Of a stretch of DNA of 6,185 nucleotides, positions 1 to 5,687 are shown piece by piece (positions within the stretch are counted from its first letter, which is position 1; each line of letters starts with the position of its first letter). Made by a program: the position numbers and the translations under genes. Source of the stretch: DATARH01 sp036264235. Its GTDB lineage: Bacteria; Pseudomonadota; Alphaproteobacteria; ATCC43930; CGMCC-115725. The notes under the pieces were generated by a model. It had not been told where the DNA came from, ran no database searches, and saw nothing but the letters and a program-made list of their open reading frames with translations. The DNA lies in assembly GCA_036264235.1 (NCBI GenBank), contig DATARH010000038.1, positions 1 to 6,185 of the forward strand, given 5' to 3'.

Positions 1-956
1 TGACGCCCTCGCTCTTCGTCTTCTACCTGCTGTTCTGCCTCGCGCGGATGAACTGGGCCAGCCCGTTCGAGCTCGGCATCTACGGCGCCCTCAACAACTG
101 GTTTGTCGCGCGCCGCACCGCCGCCGCCTCGGTCGCCAACCTGGCGCAAGCCGCAGGGCTGGTCGCGATGCCGCTAATCGCGCAATTCGCGATCCTGCAC
201 GACGGCTGGCGCGCCGGCTGGCTGTTGCTGGGAGGGCTGACGCTGGTCGTCGGCTTCGTCCCGGCGTGGCTGTTGCTGGCGCGCCGCCCCGAGGATCTCG
301 GTCTCGCCCCGGACCTCGCGCCGGCGCCGCCGGCTGCCACCGGTGACGCGGCGCCGGCCGAGCCGAGCTATTCGCGCCGGCAGGCGGTCGGCACCACCGC
401 GTTCTGGCTGCTGCTGCTCTACACGGTGCTGATCTATCCGGTGCAGGCCTGGGTCAGCCTGCATCAGGCGACAAACCTCGTCGAACACGGCCTCACCCCG
501 ACGATTGCCGCCTTGGTTGTCAGTTTCTTCTCGCTGATGTCGGCGGCGGCCACGCTGAGCTGCGGGTTCCTGCCGCGGCGGTTGCCGATCCGCTATCCGC
601 TGGCGCTGAGCGGGTTGTTCGTGAGCGCCGGTACCCTGGCGATGACCGTGATCGCGACGCCAGCGCAAGGCTATCTGGCGGCTGGGCTGTTCGGCTTTGG
701 CATCGGCGGCGTTCTCACGCTGCTGCCCGTCGCCTGGGCCGATTATTTCGGCCGCGCCCATTTCGGCGCGATCCGCAGCGTCGCCCTCTCGGCGCAGGTG
801 CTGGCGCAGGCCTGCGGCCCGCTATTGTCGGGCGCGCTGCGCGACCTGACCGGCAATTACCAGCTGGCGCTGCACTGTTTCGCCGTGCTGTCACTGCTGA
901 GCGTGATCGCGGCCCTGGCGGCGCGCCAGCCGAGGCTTGCGCCATCACCGGCGTGA
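1..956 (+). CDS. MFS transporter, C-terminal portion (5' end outside window)
   Basis: The reading frame is open from position 3 with no stop, and the first internal ATG (position 48) sits inside a membrane segment, so the gene starts upstream. About 317 residues are visible of a family usually near 400-430. The visible part begins in a hydrophobic helix, followed by a conserved-looking loop with NNWFVARR, the Gly/Ala-rich helices of the N-terminal half, and a GWRAGW motif. The half ends in a charged RRPEDLGL segment, as is common in MFS members of the oxalate/formate antiporter or monocarboxylate type. A Pro/Ala-rich cytoplasmic linker of about 40 residues (positions about 300-375) leads into six more predicted helices. 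It acts in the inner membrane, probably importing an organic acid or similar solute. It lies 34 nt upstream of the first Lin0512 gene and is probably cotranscribed with it. The substrate is unknown and could be the substrate of the downstream enzymes. Confidence 0.88.
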   Translation, partial: TPSLFVFYLLFCLARMNWASPFELGIYGALNNWFVARRTAAASVANLAQAAGLVAMPLIAQFAILHDGWRAGWLLLGGLTLVVGFVPAWLLLARRPEDLGLAPDLAPAPPAATGDAAPAEPSYSRRQAVGTTAFWLLLLYTVLIYPVQAWVSLHQATNLVEHGLTPTIAALVVSFFSLMSAAATLSCGFLPRRLPIRYPLALSGLFVSAGTLAMTVIATPAQGYLAAGLFGFGIGGVLTLLPVAWADYFGRAHFGAIRSVALSAQVLAQACGPLLSGALRDLTGNYQLALHCFAVLSLLSVIAALAARQPRLAPSPA

Positions 957-979
957 CGGCGTAAGATCGGGGATCTCCG

Positions 980-985
980 AGGAGG
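980..985 (+). promoter_or_regulatory. Shine-Dalgarno for first Lin0512 gene
   Basis: AGGAGG, 5 nt before the ATG at 991. It fixes this start over an upstream GTG at 937 in the same frame, which overlaps the 3' end of the MFS gene and would add 18 residues not resembling the second paralogue. Confidence 0.8.
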
Positions 986-990
986 GCGCG

Positions 991-1329
991 ATGGCATTGA
1001 AGCGCATGGTTCTGCAGATCGGCATGGGCACCGATATCCGCGGCGCCGACTATACGAAGGCGGCGGTGCGGGCGCTGCGCGACGCGCTGTGGCACAACTC
1101 GCTGAGCGTCGCCGACGCGGTCGGCCTGCCGGTCGATTCAATGCGGGTCGAGGTGACGATCGGCGTGCCGAAACCGGAGCGGGTCGACAAGGAGGCAGTG
1201 TTGGCGGTGCTGCCGCACGGCACCGGTACGGTGACGGTCGTCGAGGGCGGTCTCGAAATCCCGAACGATGCCGGCACCAACTCGACCGTGATCGCCAATG
1301 CCGCCGCGGTCGTACGGCTCGATGTCTGA
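991..1329 (+). CDS. Lin0512 family protein, copy 1
   Basis: A 112-residue protein that I recognise as the conserved hypothetical Lin0512 family, usually about 110-120 residues; I know of no established biochemical function. Characteristic features are the N-terminal strand ending in IGMGTD (residues 10-15), the GADYTKAAVRA segment (18-28), a DALWHNSLS helix, a central VEVTIGV strand and PERVD, then LPHG and a GGLEIPND turn, ending in an Ala/Val-rich VIANAAAVVRLDV tail. There is no signal peptide or membrane helix, so it is probably a cytoplasmic, oligomeric alpha/beta protein. It is followed after 10 nt by a paralogue about half identical to it. Both carry the conserved Asp, Tyr-Thr-Lys, His and Asp-rich positions, so neither copy looks decayed. 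Its place between a transporter and catabolic enzymes suggests an enzymatic or accessory role in the same pathway, but that is inference. Confidence 0.85.
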   Translation: MALKRMVLQIGMGTDIRGADYTKAAVRALRDALWHNSLSVADAVGLPVDSMRVEVTIGVPKPERVDKEAVLAVLPHGTGTVTVVEGGLEIPNDAGTNSTVIANAAAVVRLDV

Positions 1330-1334
1330 GGAGG
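1329..1334 (+). promoter_or_regulatory. Shine-Dalgarno for second Lin0512 gene, overlapping previous stop
   Basis: AGGAGG whose first A is the last base of the TGA stop of copy 1, 5 nt before the ATG at 1340. The same motif and spacing precede copy 1, so the duplication probably included the ribosome binding site. The arrangement favours coupled translation of the two paralogues in similar amounts. Confidence 0.8.
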
Positions 1335-1339
1335 CGGCG

Positions 1340-1690
1340 ATGGCAAAACGCGTGATCCTGGAAATAGGCAGCGGCAACGATCTGCATGGCGGCGACTACA
1401 CCAAGGCGGCGGTGCGGGCGGCGCAGGACGCGATCCACCACAGTTCGCTCAGCCTGATCCGCAGCTTCAGCCTTGACTCGCGCAAGATGCAGGTCGAGGT
1501 GACGATCGGCGTGCAGCGGCCGGAGCGGGTCGACACCGCCGCGGTCAAGGCGACGCTGCCGCATGGCGAGGTGACGGTGAGAGTGGTCAAGGGCGGGCTC
1601 GACGTGCCGGACGACACATCGAGCGATGTCGCGGTGATCGCCAGCGCCGCGGTGGCGGTTCGCATGGACCTGCCGCAAACGAAGCGGTGA
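1340..1690 (+). CDS. Lin0512 family protein, copy 2
   Basis: A 116-residue paralogue of the preceding gene. It aligns over nearly its whole length, with roughly half the residues identical: IGSGNDLHGGDYTKAAVRA near the N terminus, DAIHHSSLS, VEVTIGV, PERVD, LPHG, GGLDVPDD, and a VIASAAVAVRMD tail followed by a short extra PQTKR extension. The ATG at 1340 is chosen for its ideal AGGAGG site and because it matches the start of copy 1; an in-frame ATG at 1298 would lie within copy 1. The main difference between the copies is the segment after the DA..H.SLS helix (VADAVGLPVDS versus IRSFSLDSRK), which could alter specificity or make a hetero-oligomer interface. The function is unknown. It precedes the dioxygenase gene by 74 nt and is probably in the same transcript. 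Confidence 0.85.
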   Translation: MAKRVILEIGSGNDLHGGDYTKAAVRAAQDAIHHSSLSLIRSFSLDSRKMQVEVTIGVQRPERVDTAAVKATLPHGEVTVRVVKGGLDVPDDTSSDVAVIASAAVAVRMDLPQTKR

Positions 1691-1752
1691 GACGGCGATC
1701 GCGCTGGAATGCTGCGAGCTGCTATGCAAGGCTGCCGATGCCCCCCCGAAGC

Positions 1753-1757
1753 GGAGG
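1753..1757 (+). promoter_or_regulatory. Shine-Dalgarno for dioxygenase gene
   Basis: GGAGG, 7 nt before the ATG at 1765. It selects this start over a GTG at 1687 that overlaps the previous stop as GTGA and would add 26 basic, non-family residues. A run of seven C (1741-1747) lies just upstream. Confidence 0.7.
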
Positions 1758-1764
1758 ACTGATT

Positions 1765-2619
1765 ATGACCAAGGGCATGATTTCGGTTGAACGGATCGCC
1801 GGCGCGCTCGGCGCCGTTTTGTCGGGCATCGACCTCGCCGAGCCGCTCGGCGACAACGCGATCGGCGAGATCCGCCACGCGCTGCTCGAGCACCAGGTCA
1901 TCTTCTTTCACGACCAGCATCTGACGCCGGAGCAGCACCTCGCCTTCGGCCGCCGCTTCGGCGAGCTGCAGATCCACGAATTCGTCGAGGGCTCGCCGCT
2001 CGACCCGCGCATCATCGAGGTGCGCAAGGAGCCGCAGGACACACGCAATTTCGGCGGCGGCTGGCATACCGATGTCAGCTATCTCGAACGACCCGCGCTG
2101 GGTTCGGTGCTCTACGCGCACGAAGTGCCGTCGCATGGCGGCGACACGATGTTCGCCAGCCAATATCTGGCCTACGAGACGCTGTCCGACGGGATGAAAG
2201 CGATGCTGGACGGGATGACCGCTGTTCACAGCGCGCGGCGGCCCTACGGCCCGGACGCAGGGCGGCGGTACGGCAATGGCGGCTCGTCCGCGATGAAGTA
2301 TTTGCTGAGCGAGGCGGCGCTTGCCGAGGTCGAGCATCCGGTCGTGCGCACGCATGTCGAGACCGGCCGCAAATCGCTCTACGTTAACCGGACCTTCACA
2401 GTGCGGTTCAAGGACATGACCGAGGAGGAGAGCGCGCCGCTGCTCGACTACCTGTGCGACCACGCGGTGCGGCCGGAATTCACCTGCCGCTTCCGGTGGC
2501 GGAAGAATTCGATCGCGTTCTGGGACAATCGCTGCGTCCAGCATAACGCCGTCAACGACTATCACGGCGAGCGCCGCCTGATGCACCGGGTCACGATCGA
2601 AGGCGAACGCCCGGTTTGA
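1765..2619 (+). CDS. TauD/TfdA family Fe(II)/2-oxoglutarate-dependent dioxygenase
   Basis: A 284-residue soluble enzyme, the usual length for TauD/TfdA proteins. Family members couple oxidative decarboxylation of 2-oxoglutarate to hydroxylation of a small substrate, often one with a sulfonate, carboxylate or quaternary amine. The N-terminal part has the typical GAVLSGIDLAEPL start and a LLEHQVIFFHDQ strand followed by LTPEQHLAFGRRFG. The iron triad is complete: HTD (His101, Asp103) and distal His260 in VQHNAVNDY. Thr128 in GGDT and Arg271 occupy the spacing of the 2-oxoglutarate ligands of E. coli TauD (Thr126, Arg266), and Arg275 that of its substrate-anion-binding Arg270. An anionic group on the substrate is therefore plausible. 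The stop is 3 nt before the ureohydrolase start, implying cotranslation. It is not assignable to taurine, 2,4-D or carnitine-type specificity from sequence alone; the context has no sulfonate genes. Confidence 0.92.
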   Translation: MTKGMISVERIAGALGAVLSGIDLAEPLGDNAIGEIRHALLEHQVIFFHDQHLTPEQHLAFGRRFGELQIHEFVEGSPLDPRIIEVRKEPQDTRNFGGGWHTDVSYLERPALGSVLYAHEVPSHGGDTMFASQYLAYETLSDGMKAMLDGMTAVHSARRPYGPDAGRRYGNGGSSAMKYLLSEAALAEVEHPVVRTHVETGRKSLYVNRTFTVRFKDMTEEESAPLLDYLCDHAVRPEFTCRFRWRKNSIAFWDNRCVQHNAVNDYHGERRLMHRVTIEGERPV

Positions 2620-2622
2620 TCG

Positions 2623-3588
2623 ATGAGCATTTTCGATCCGTCGATCTATGTGCCCGGCGGCACATTCATGGCCGCGCCGGCGTCGTGGGATTTGACGTCC
2701 GCGCGCGCGGCCGTGCTCGGAATCCCGTTCGACTGCGGCACGCATGCGGTGCGGATCGGATCACGGCTCGGCCCCGGCGCGATCCGCGAGCAATCGGCGC
2801 TGGTGCGGCGGTTCGAGCCGCCCTTCGCCGATTTCGATCCGCTGGAGCGGCTCGGTCTCGTCGATTGCGGCAACGCCAAGGTGACGTCCGGCGTCATCGG
2901 CGAATCGTATAAGGCGATCGAAGAGGCGGTGTGGCGCATCGTCTCTCTGGGCGTGATCCCGATGACGATCGGCGGTGACGGTGCGGTGACGTTGCCGCAA
3001 CTGCGCGCGGTTCATCGGACGTATCCGGACCTCGTCGTGCTGCATATCGACGCGCATACCGATACCTATCCGGGCAGCGAAGGCGAACGCGGCCAGTACA
3101 ACACCGGCACGACCTTCTACCGCGCCGCCGAGGAGGGGCTGGTCGATACCGCCAACTCGTTCCATATCGGGGCGCGCGGCACGACCTATTTGCAGGGTGC
3201 GTTTCAGCACACGCGGTCGCGCGGCTACCGGCTGATCGAAGGCGCCGAGTTGAGCCGCCGCGGCATCGACGATGTCGTGCGCGAGGTGCGGGAGCGCCTC
3301 GCCGGCCGGCGGGTCTATCTCTGTTTCGACATGGATTTCTTCGACCCGTCCTGCGCGCCGGGCGTCTGCACCCCGACCTGGGGTGGCGCCTCGGCCGGCC
3401 AGGGCCTGGAATTGCTGCGCGCGATCGCCGGGCTGAACTTCGTCGCGTTCGACATCAATACGGTCAGCCCGCCGCACGATGTCGGCGGCATGACCGCGTT
3501 TCTCGCCGCGACCTGCATGCATCAGTTCCTGGTGCTGGCCTGCCGGTCGCTCGGTCTCGCGAATAGCGACACGGGCGCCGCCGCATGA
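2623..3588 (+). CDS. Agmatinase/arginase-fold ureohydrolase family protein with divergent active site
   Basis: A 321-residue cytoplasmic protein of normal family length. Ureohydrolases use a dinuclear Mn (or Ni) centre to hydrolyse guanidino or related C-N bonds (arginine, agmatine, guanidinobutyrate, guanidine, formiminoglutamate). Visible blocks are GIPFDCGT (33-40), the RLGPGAIRE helix (48-56), IGGDGAVTLPQLRA (116-129), HIDAHTDTYPG (141-151), FDMDFFDPSCAPGVCTPTWGG (235-255) and DINTVSPPHDVGGMTA (277-292). Metal ligands Asp143, His145, Asp147, Asp236 and Asp238 are present. Two canonical residues are not: the His of GGDHS is Gly120, and the Glu of the DVVEVxP motif, which contacts the guanidinium in arginase, is Thr280. 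It is therefore a divergent member whose substrate should not be presumed to be agmatine. There is no clear Shine-Dalgarno; the 3-nt gap from the dioxygenase suggests translational coupling. Its 3' end overlaps the thioesterase by ATGA. Confidence 0.9.
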   Translation: MSIFDPSIYVPGGTFMAAPASWDLTSARAAVLGIPFDCGTHAVRIGSRLGPGAIREQSALVRRFEPPFADFDPLERLGLVDCGNAKVTSGVIGESYKAIEEAVWRIVSLGVIPMTIGGDGAVTLPQLRAVHRTYPDLVVLHIDAHTDTYPGSEGERGQYNTGTTFYRAAEEGLVDTANSFHIGARGTTYLQGAFQHTRSRGYRLIEGAELSRRGIDDVVREVRERLAGRRVYLCFDMDFFDPSCAPGVCTPTWGGASAGQGLELLRAIAGLNFVAFDINTVSPPHDVGGMTAFLAATCMHQFLVLACRSLGLANSDTGAAA

Positions 3589-4067
3589 GCTTTCCGGCGC
3601 CGTACGAGCATTCCGGCGGAGAGGTGCTGCCGGAATGGATCGACTACAACGGCCATATGAACCTGGCCTATTACATCGTGCTGTTCGACCAGGGCACCGA
3701 CGCGTTGTTCGACGCGCTCGGCCTCGGCCTCGATTACCGGCGCGAGCGCAGCCTCGGCACCTTTGTCGCCGAGATGCACACCCGCTACGAGCGCGAGCTG
3801 CTGGTCGGCGAAAAGGTGCGGGTGACGGTGCAGCTCATCGACATCGACGACAAGCGGCTCTATGTCGGACACGAGATGTTCCGTCTGAAAGACGGGCTGC
3901 GCTCGGCGACGCTGGAGACGATGTTCCTGCATGTCAGCCTGGTCGAGCGCCGCGTCGTGCCGATGCCGCCCGATCTGAAGGCGCGGGTCGATGCCGCCTT
4001 CACCGCCCACTCGAAGCTGTCGAAGCCCGACTGGATCGGCCGCCGGGTCGCGATGCCGCAACGCTAG
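3585..4067 (+). CDS. Hotdog-fold (4HBT-like) acyl-CoA thioesterase
   Basis: A 160-residue single hotdog domain with no signal peptide. The N-terminal block PEWIDYNGHMNLAYYIVLFDQG (16-37) carries the Asp20 and HMN signature typical of the 4-hydroxybenzoyl-CoA thioesterase-like group. It is followed by FVAEMHTRYERELLVGE (60-76) with Glu63, a DKRLYVGHEMF strand and an LETMFLHVSL strand. The pattern resembles thioesterases encoded with bacterial carnitine catabolism genes (betainyl-CoA thioesterase type), so a short, possibly quaternary-amine or amino-acid-derived acyl-CoA is a reasonable candidate substrate; this is family knowledge plus inference. The start codon overlaps the ureohydrolase stop as ATGA, and the upstream bases show no ribosome binding site, so it is expected to be translated by coupling. 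It is the last gene of the operon, and its TAG stop overlaps the stop of the convergent MATE gene. Confidence 0.85.
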   Translation: MSFPAPYEHSGGEVLPEWIDYNGHMNLAYYIVLFDQGTDALFDALGLGLDYRRERSLGTFVAEMHTRYERELLVGEKVRVTVQLIDIDDKRLYVGHEMFRLKDGLRSATLETMFLHVSLVERRVVPMPPDLKARVDAAFTAHSKLSKPDWIGRRVAMPQR

Positions 4068-5446
4068 AGCGCTGCGGGCTGCGGCGATGGAATCGCGCCG
4101 CGCAGCCGAGGCCGTCCTCGCAACTCCAGCCGCAGTGTCAGCGCACAGGCGACGACCGCGAGGCCGAGCGCCAGGCCGCACCACAATCCGACGGGGCCCC
4201 AGCCGAGCGGAAAGGCGAGCGCCCAGCCGCCGGTAAAGCCGACCACCCAATAGCCGACCGCCGCGATCAGCATCGGCACCGCGGTGTCGCGATAGCCGCG
4301 CAGCGCGCCGACGGCGACGACCTGCACCCCGTCGAGGACCTGGAACAGAGCGGCGATCATGATCAGCGACACCGCGATCGGGACCACCCCACGGTTCACC
4401 GGGTCGGCGACATCGAGATAAAGCCCGATGATCGTGCGCGGCGACGCGACGAGCAGCGCCGAGGCACCCAGCATGCACAGGGCGGCGAGCGCCACCGCGG
4501 TGCGGCCGGCGCGGACCGCCGCCGCCGGTTCGCCGGCACCGAGATGCAGCGCCACCCGCACCACGGCGGCCTGCGCGATACCGAGTGGGACCATGAAGGT
4601 AAAGCTGGCGACATTGATCGCCAGCTGATGCGCGCCGAGAGCGTCGGCACCGAACAGCCCCATCAGGAGGCCGGTCGTGTTGAAGACGCCGACCTCCATC
4701 GCGAAGAGACCGCCGATCGGCAGTCCGACGCGCAGGATCGATCCGAACTCGCGGAACACCCGCAACCCGAACCGCACCGGCGCGTGACCGGGTGCCAGCG
4801 CCATGTAGCCGGCGAGCGACAGCATCATCGTCCACTGGATCGCCGCGGTGGACCAGCCCGAGCCGGCGATGCCGAGCGCCGGCAGGCCGAGATGACCGAA
4901 AATCAAGATCCAGCTCAACGCCGCATTGGCCGGGATGCCGCACAGCAACACGACCATGATCACCCGAGGCCGGCCGCTCGCGGACAGCATCGCCCGCAAC
5001 GCGGCCGAAAGTAGAAAGGCCGGCGCGCCCCAGCGGATCGCGCCGAGATAGCCGGAAATAGAATCGGCAAGCGCCGGGTCATAGCCGATCGCATGCAGCA
5101 GCAGCGGTGCAAGGCTCAGCAGCACCAGCACCGGCAATGCCAGCAATGCCGCCATCGTGATGCCGGCGCCGGCAATCAGACCCGCGGCCTCGCGGCTGCC
5201 GCTGCCGATCGCATGCGCCGCCAGCGGTGCGACCGCGTTCAGCACGCCCTGGCAGATCATGCACAGGGTGAAGTAGATCGCGCCCCCGAGGCCAGCGGCG
5301 GCGAGCGCCGCGCCGCCGAGATGCCCGACCATGATCGCGTTGGTGATCCCCATGACCATCATCGCCAGATTGGCGGCAGCCAGCGGCGTCGCCAGCGTCA
5401 GGGTCGCGCGCAACTCGGTGCGCAATGGGGAGACGGCGATCGTCAT
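4064..5446 (-). CDS. MATE family multidrug efflux transporter (NorM-like)
   Basis: A complete 460-residue inner-membrane protein with about 12 hydrophobic helices in two lobes, the standard MATE size. MATE proteins expel cationic drugs and metabolites in exchange for H+ or Na+. Family signatures include MVGHLGGAALAAAGLG (39-54), GVLNAVAPLAAHAIGSG (67-83), RAMLSASGRPRV (151-162), FGADALGAHQLAINV (265-279), the VPLGIAQAAVVRVALHLGAG block (286-305) and the C-lobe QVLDGVQVVAVGALRGYRDTAVPM (369-392). Glu251 and Asp372 match the cation-site acids Glu255 and Asp371 of Vibrio cholerae NorM. The N-lobe acid (NorM Asp36) appears as Asn36 in TNAIMVG, an unusual substitution that could change ion coupling. 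The ATG at 5446 has only a weak purine-rich sequence upstream. It is convergent with the catabolic operon and overlaps it by 4 nt; a link to that pathway (metabolite export) is possible but not indicated. Confidence 0.93.
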   Translation of the reverse strand: MTIAVSPLRTELRATLTLATPLAAANLAMMVMGITNAIMVGHLGGAALAAAGLGGAIYFTLCMICQGVLNAVAPLAAHAIGSGSREAAGLIAGAGITMAALLALPVLVLLSLAPLLLHAIGYDPALADSISGYLGAIRWGAPAFLLSAALRAMLSASGRPRVIMVVLLCGIPANAALSWILIFGHLGLPALGIAGSGWSTAAIQWTMMLSLAGYMALAPGHAPVRFGLRVFREFGSILRVGLPIGGLFAMEVGVFNTTGLLMGLFGADALGAHQLAINVASFTFMVPLGIAQAAVVRVALHLGAGEPAAAVRAGRTAVALAALCMLGASALLVASPRTIIGLYLDVADPVNRGVVPIAVSLIMIAALFQVLDGVQVVAVGALRGYRDTAVPMLIAAVGYWVVGFTGGWALAFPLGWGPVGLWCGLALGLAVVACALTLRLELRGRPRLRGAIPSPQPAAL

Positions 5447-5461
5447 CGCCCCAGTCTAGCC

Positions 5462-5532
5462 GAAGCCGGCGCGTTGGTTCGCACGATCGTCGGGCGCGTC
5501 AAACCCGCCCGCAATCAACGCGCGCCGGCTTC
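5462..5532. repeat. 12-bp perfect inverted repeat with nested 6-bp stem upstream of MATE gene
   Basis: GAAGCCGGCGCG (5462-5473) is the exact reverse complement of 5521-5532, separated by 47 nt. Inside the loop, CGGGCG (5491-5496) pairs with CGCCCG (5506-5511). The outer arm starts 15 nt before the MATE start codon, so it could be a 5'-leader structure of that transcript or an operator. No U-tract follows either arm, so it does not look like an intrinsic terminator. Confidence 0.55.
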
Positions 5533-5638
5533 AGCCGGGTCGGCGCTTGGTGAACGCGATTTCATCTTCGGGAAAGCTCGACTTCAACCCGGCGTCCCAG
5601 ATCAGGTCCGACCCGCCGTCTCCCGGGTCGGAGTCCAC
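5531..5638 (-). CDS. Possible small acidic ORF, 35 residues (uncertain)
   Basis: This minus-strand frame starts at GTG (5638) and ends in TGA (5531-5533); an ATG at 5689 in the same frame would make 52 residues. About 83% of its codons end in G or C, versus about 63% when the same triplets are read on the plus strand. The peptide is strongly acidic at the start and ends in EDEIAFTKRRPG. No convincing ribosome binding site precedes either start, and the segment contains a 9-bp inverted repeat, so a non-coding origin is equally possible. No family is recognised. If real, it lies upstream of the MATE gene on the same strand, 84 nt away. Confidence 0.2.
   Translation of the reverse strand: MDSDPGDGGSDLIWDAGLKSSFPEDEIAFTKRRPG
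5607..5632. repeat. Hairpin-forming inverted repeat (9-bp stem, 8-nt loop)
   Basis: TCCGACCCG (5607-5615) is the exact reverse complement of 5624-5632. It lies 56 nt upstream of the small exported-protein start on the plus strand. There is no T-run on either side, so a leader structure or protein-binding site is more likely than a terminator. Confidence 0.5.
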
Positions 5639-5641
5639 CTC

Positions 5642-5662
5642 AAGCCGGCAACGGGCCGGCTT
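5642..5662 (+). promoter_or_regulatory. Leader hairpin (8-bp stem, 5-nt loop) just before a ribosome binding site
   Basis: AAGCCGGC (5642-5649) pairs perfectly with GCCGGCTT (5655-5662). The stem ends 13 nt before the AAGGAG of the small exported-protein gene, where it could protect the transcript or affect ribosome access. The same 8-mer and its complement also form part of the larger inverted repeat at 5462-5532, so alternative pairings are possible. No promoter could be identified with confidence in 5447-5687. Confidence 0.4.
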
Positions 5663-5675
5663 CCATTTGGGGACA

Positions 5676-5681
5676 AAGGAG
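5676..5681 (+). promoter_or_regulatory. Shine-Dalgarno for small exported protein
   Basis: AAGGAG, 6 nt before the ATG at 5688. It decides this start over an in-frame ATG at 5547, since only the 5688 start gives an N-terminal signal peptide. Confidence 0.75.
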
Positions 5682-5687
5682 AGAAGC

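Larger units (their letters stand above)
991..1690 (+). repeat. Tandem gene duplication (two Lin0512 units, 346-nt offset)
   Basis: Short perfect direct repeats remain between the two genes at a constant 346-nt offset: 18 nt at 1057-1074 and 1403-1420, 21 nt at 1147-1167 and 1493-1513, and 16 nt at 1174-1189 and 1520-1535. The rest has diverged considerably, so the duplication is old and both copies appear to be under coding selection. Confidence 0.85.

Noticed and set aside
1687..1764. Upstream GTG start for the dioxygenase overlapping the previous stop as GTGA.
   Set aside because: It would add 26 basic residues unlike the family N terminus, whereas GGAGG at 1753-1757 correctly positions the ATG at 1765.
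1396..2745. Long minus-strand open frame (449 codons) across the Lin0512 copy 2 and dioxygenase genes.
   Set aside because: It is antisense to genes with clear family motifs, and its product is Arg/His/Ala-rich without recognisable domains, as expected of a GC-rich shadow frame.
3522..4943. Long minus-strand open frame overlapping the thioesterase and MATE genes.
   Set aside because: It is another frame of the MATE and thioesterase DNA, with an Arg-rich, low-complexity product and no membrane or domain pattern.
3635..5014. Long plus-strand open frame (459 codons) running out of the thioesterase into the antisense of MATE.
   Set aside because: Its composition is Arg/Gln/His-rich shadow-like, and it conflicts with two well supported genes.
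5571..5596. Possible stress-sigma (EcfG-like) promoter, GGAAA then CGTC with 17-nt spacing.
   Set aside because: Both elements mismatch the GGAAC and CGTT consensus, and such near matches are common in this composition.
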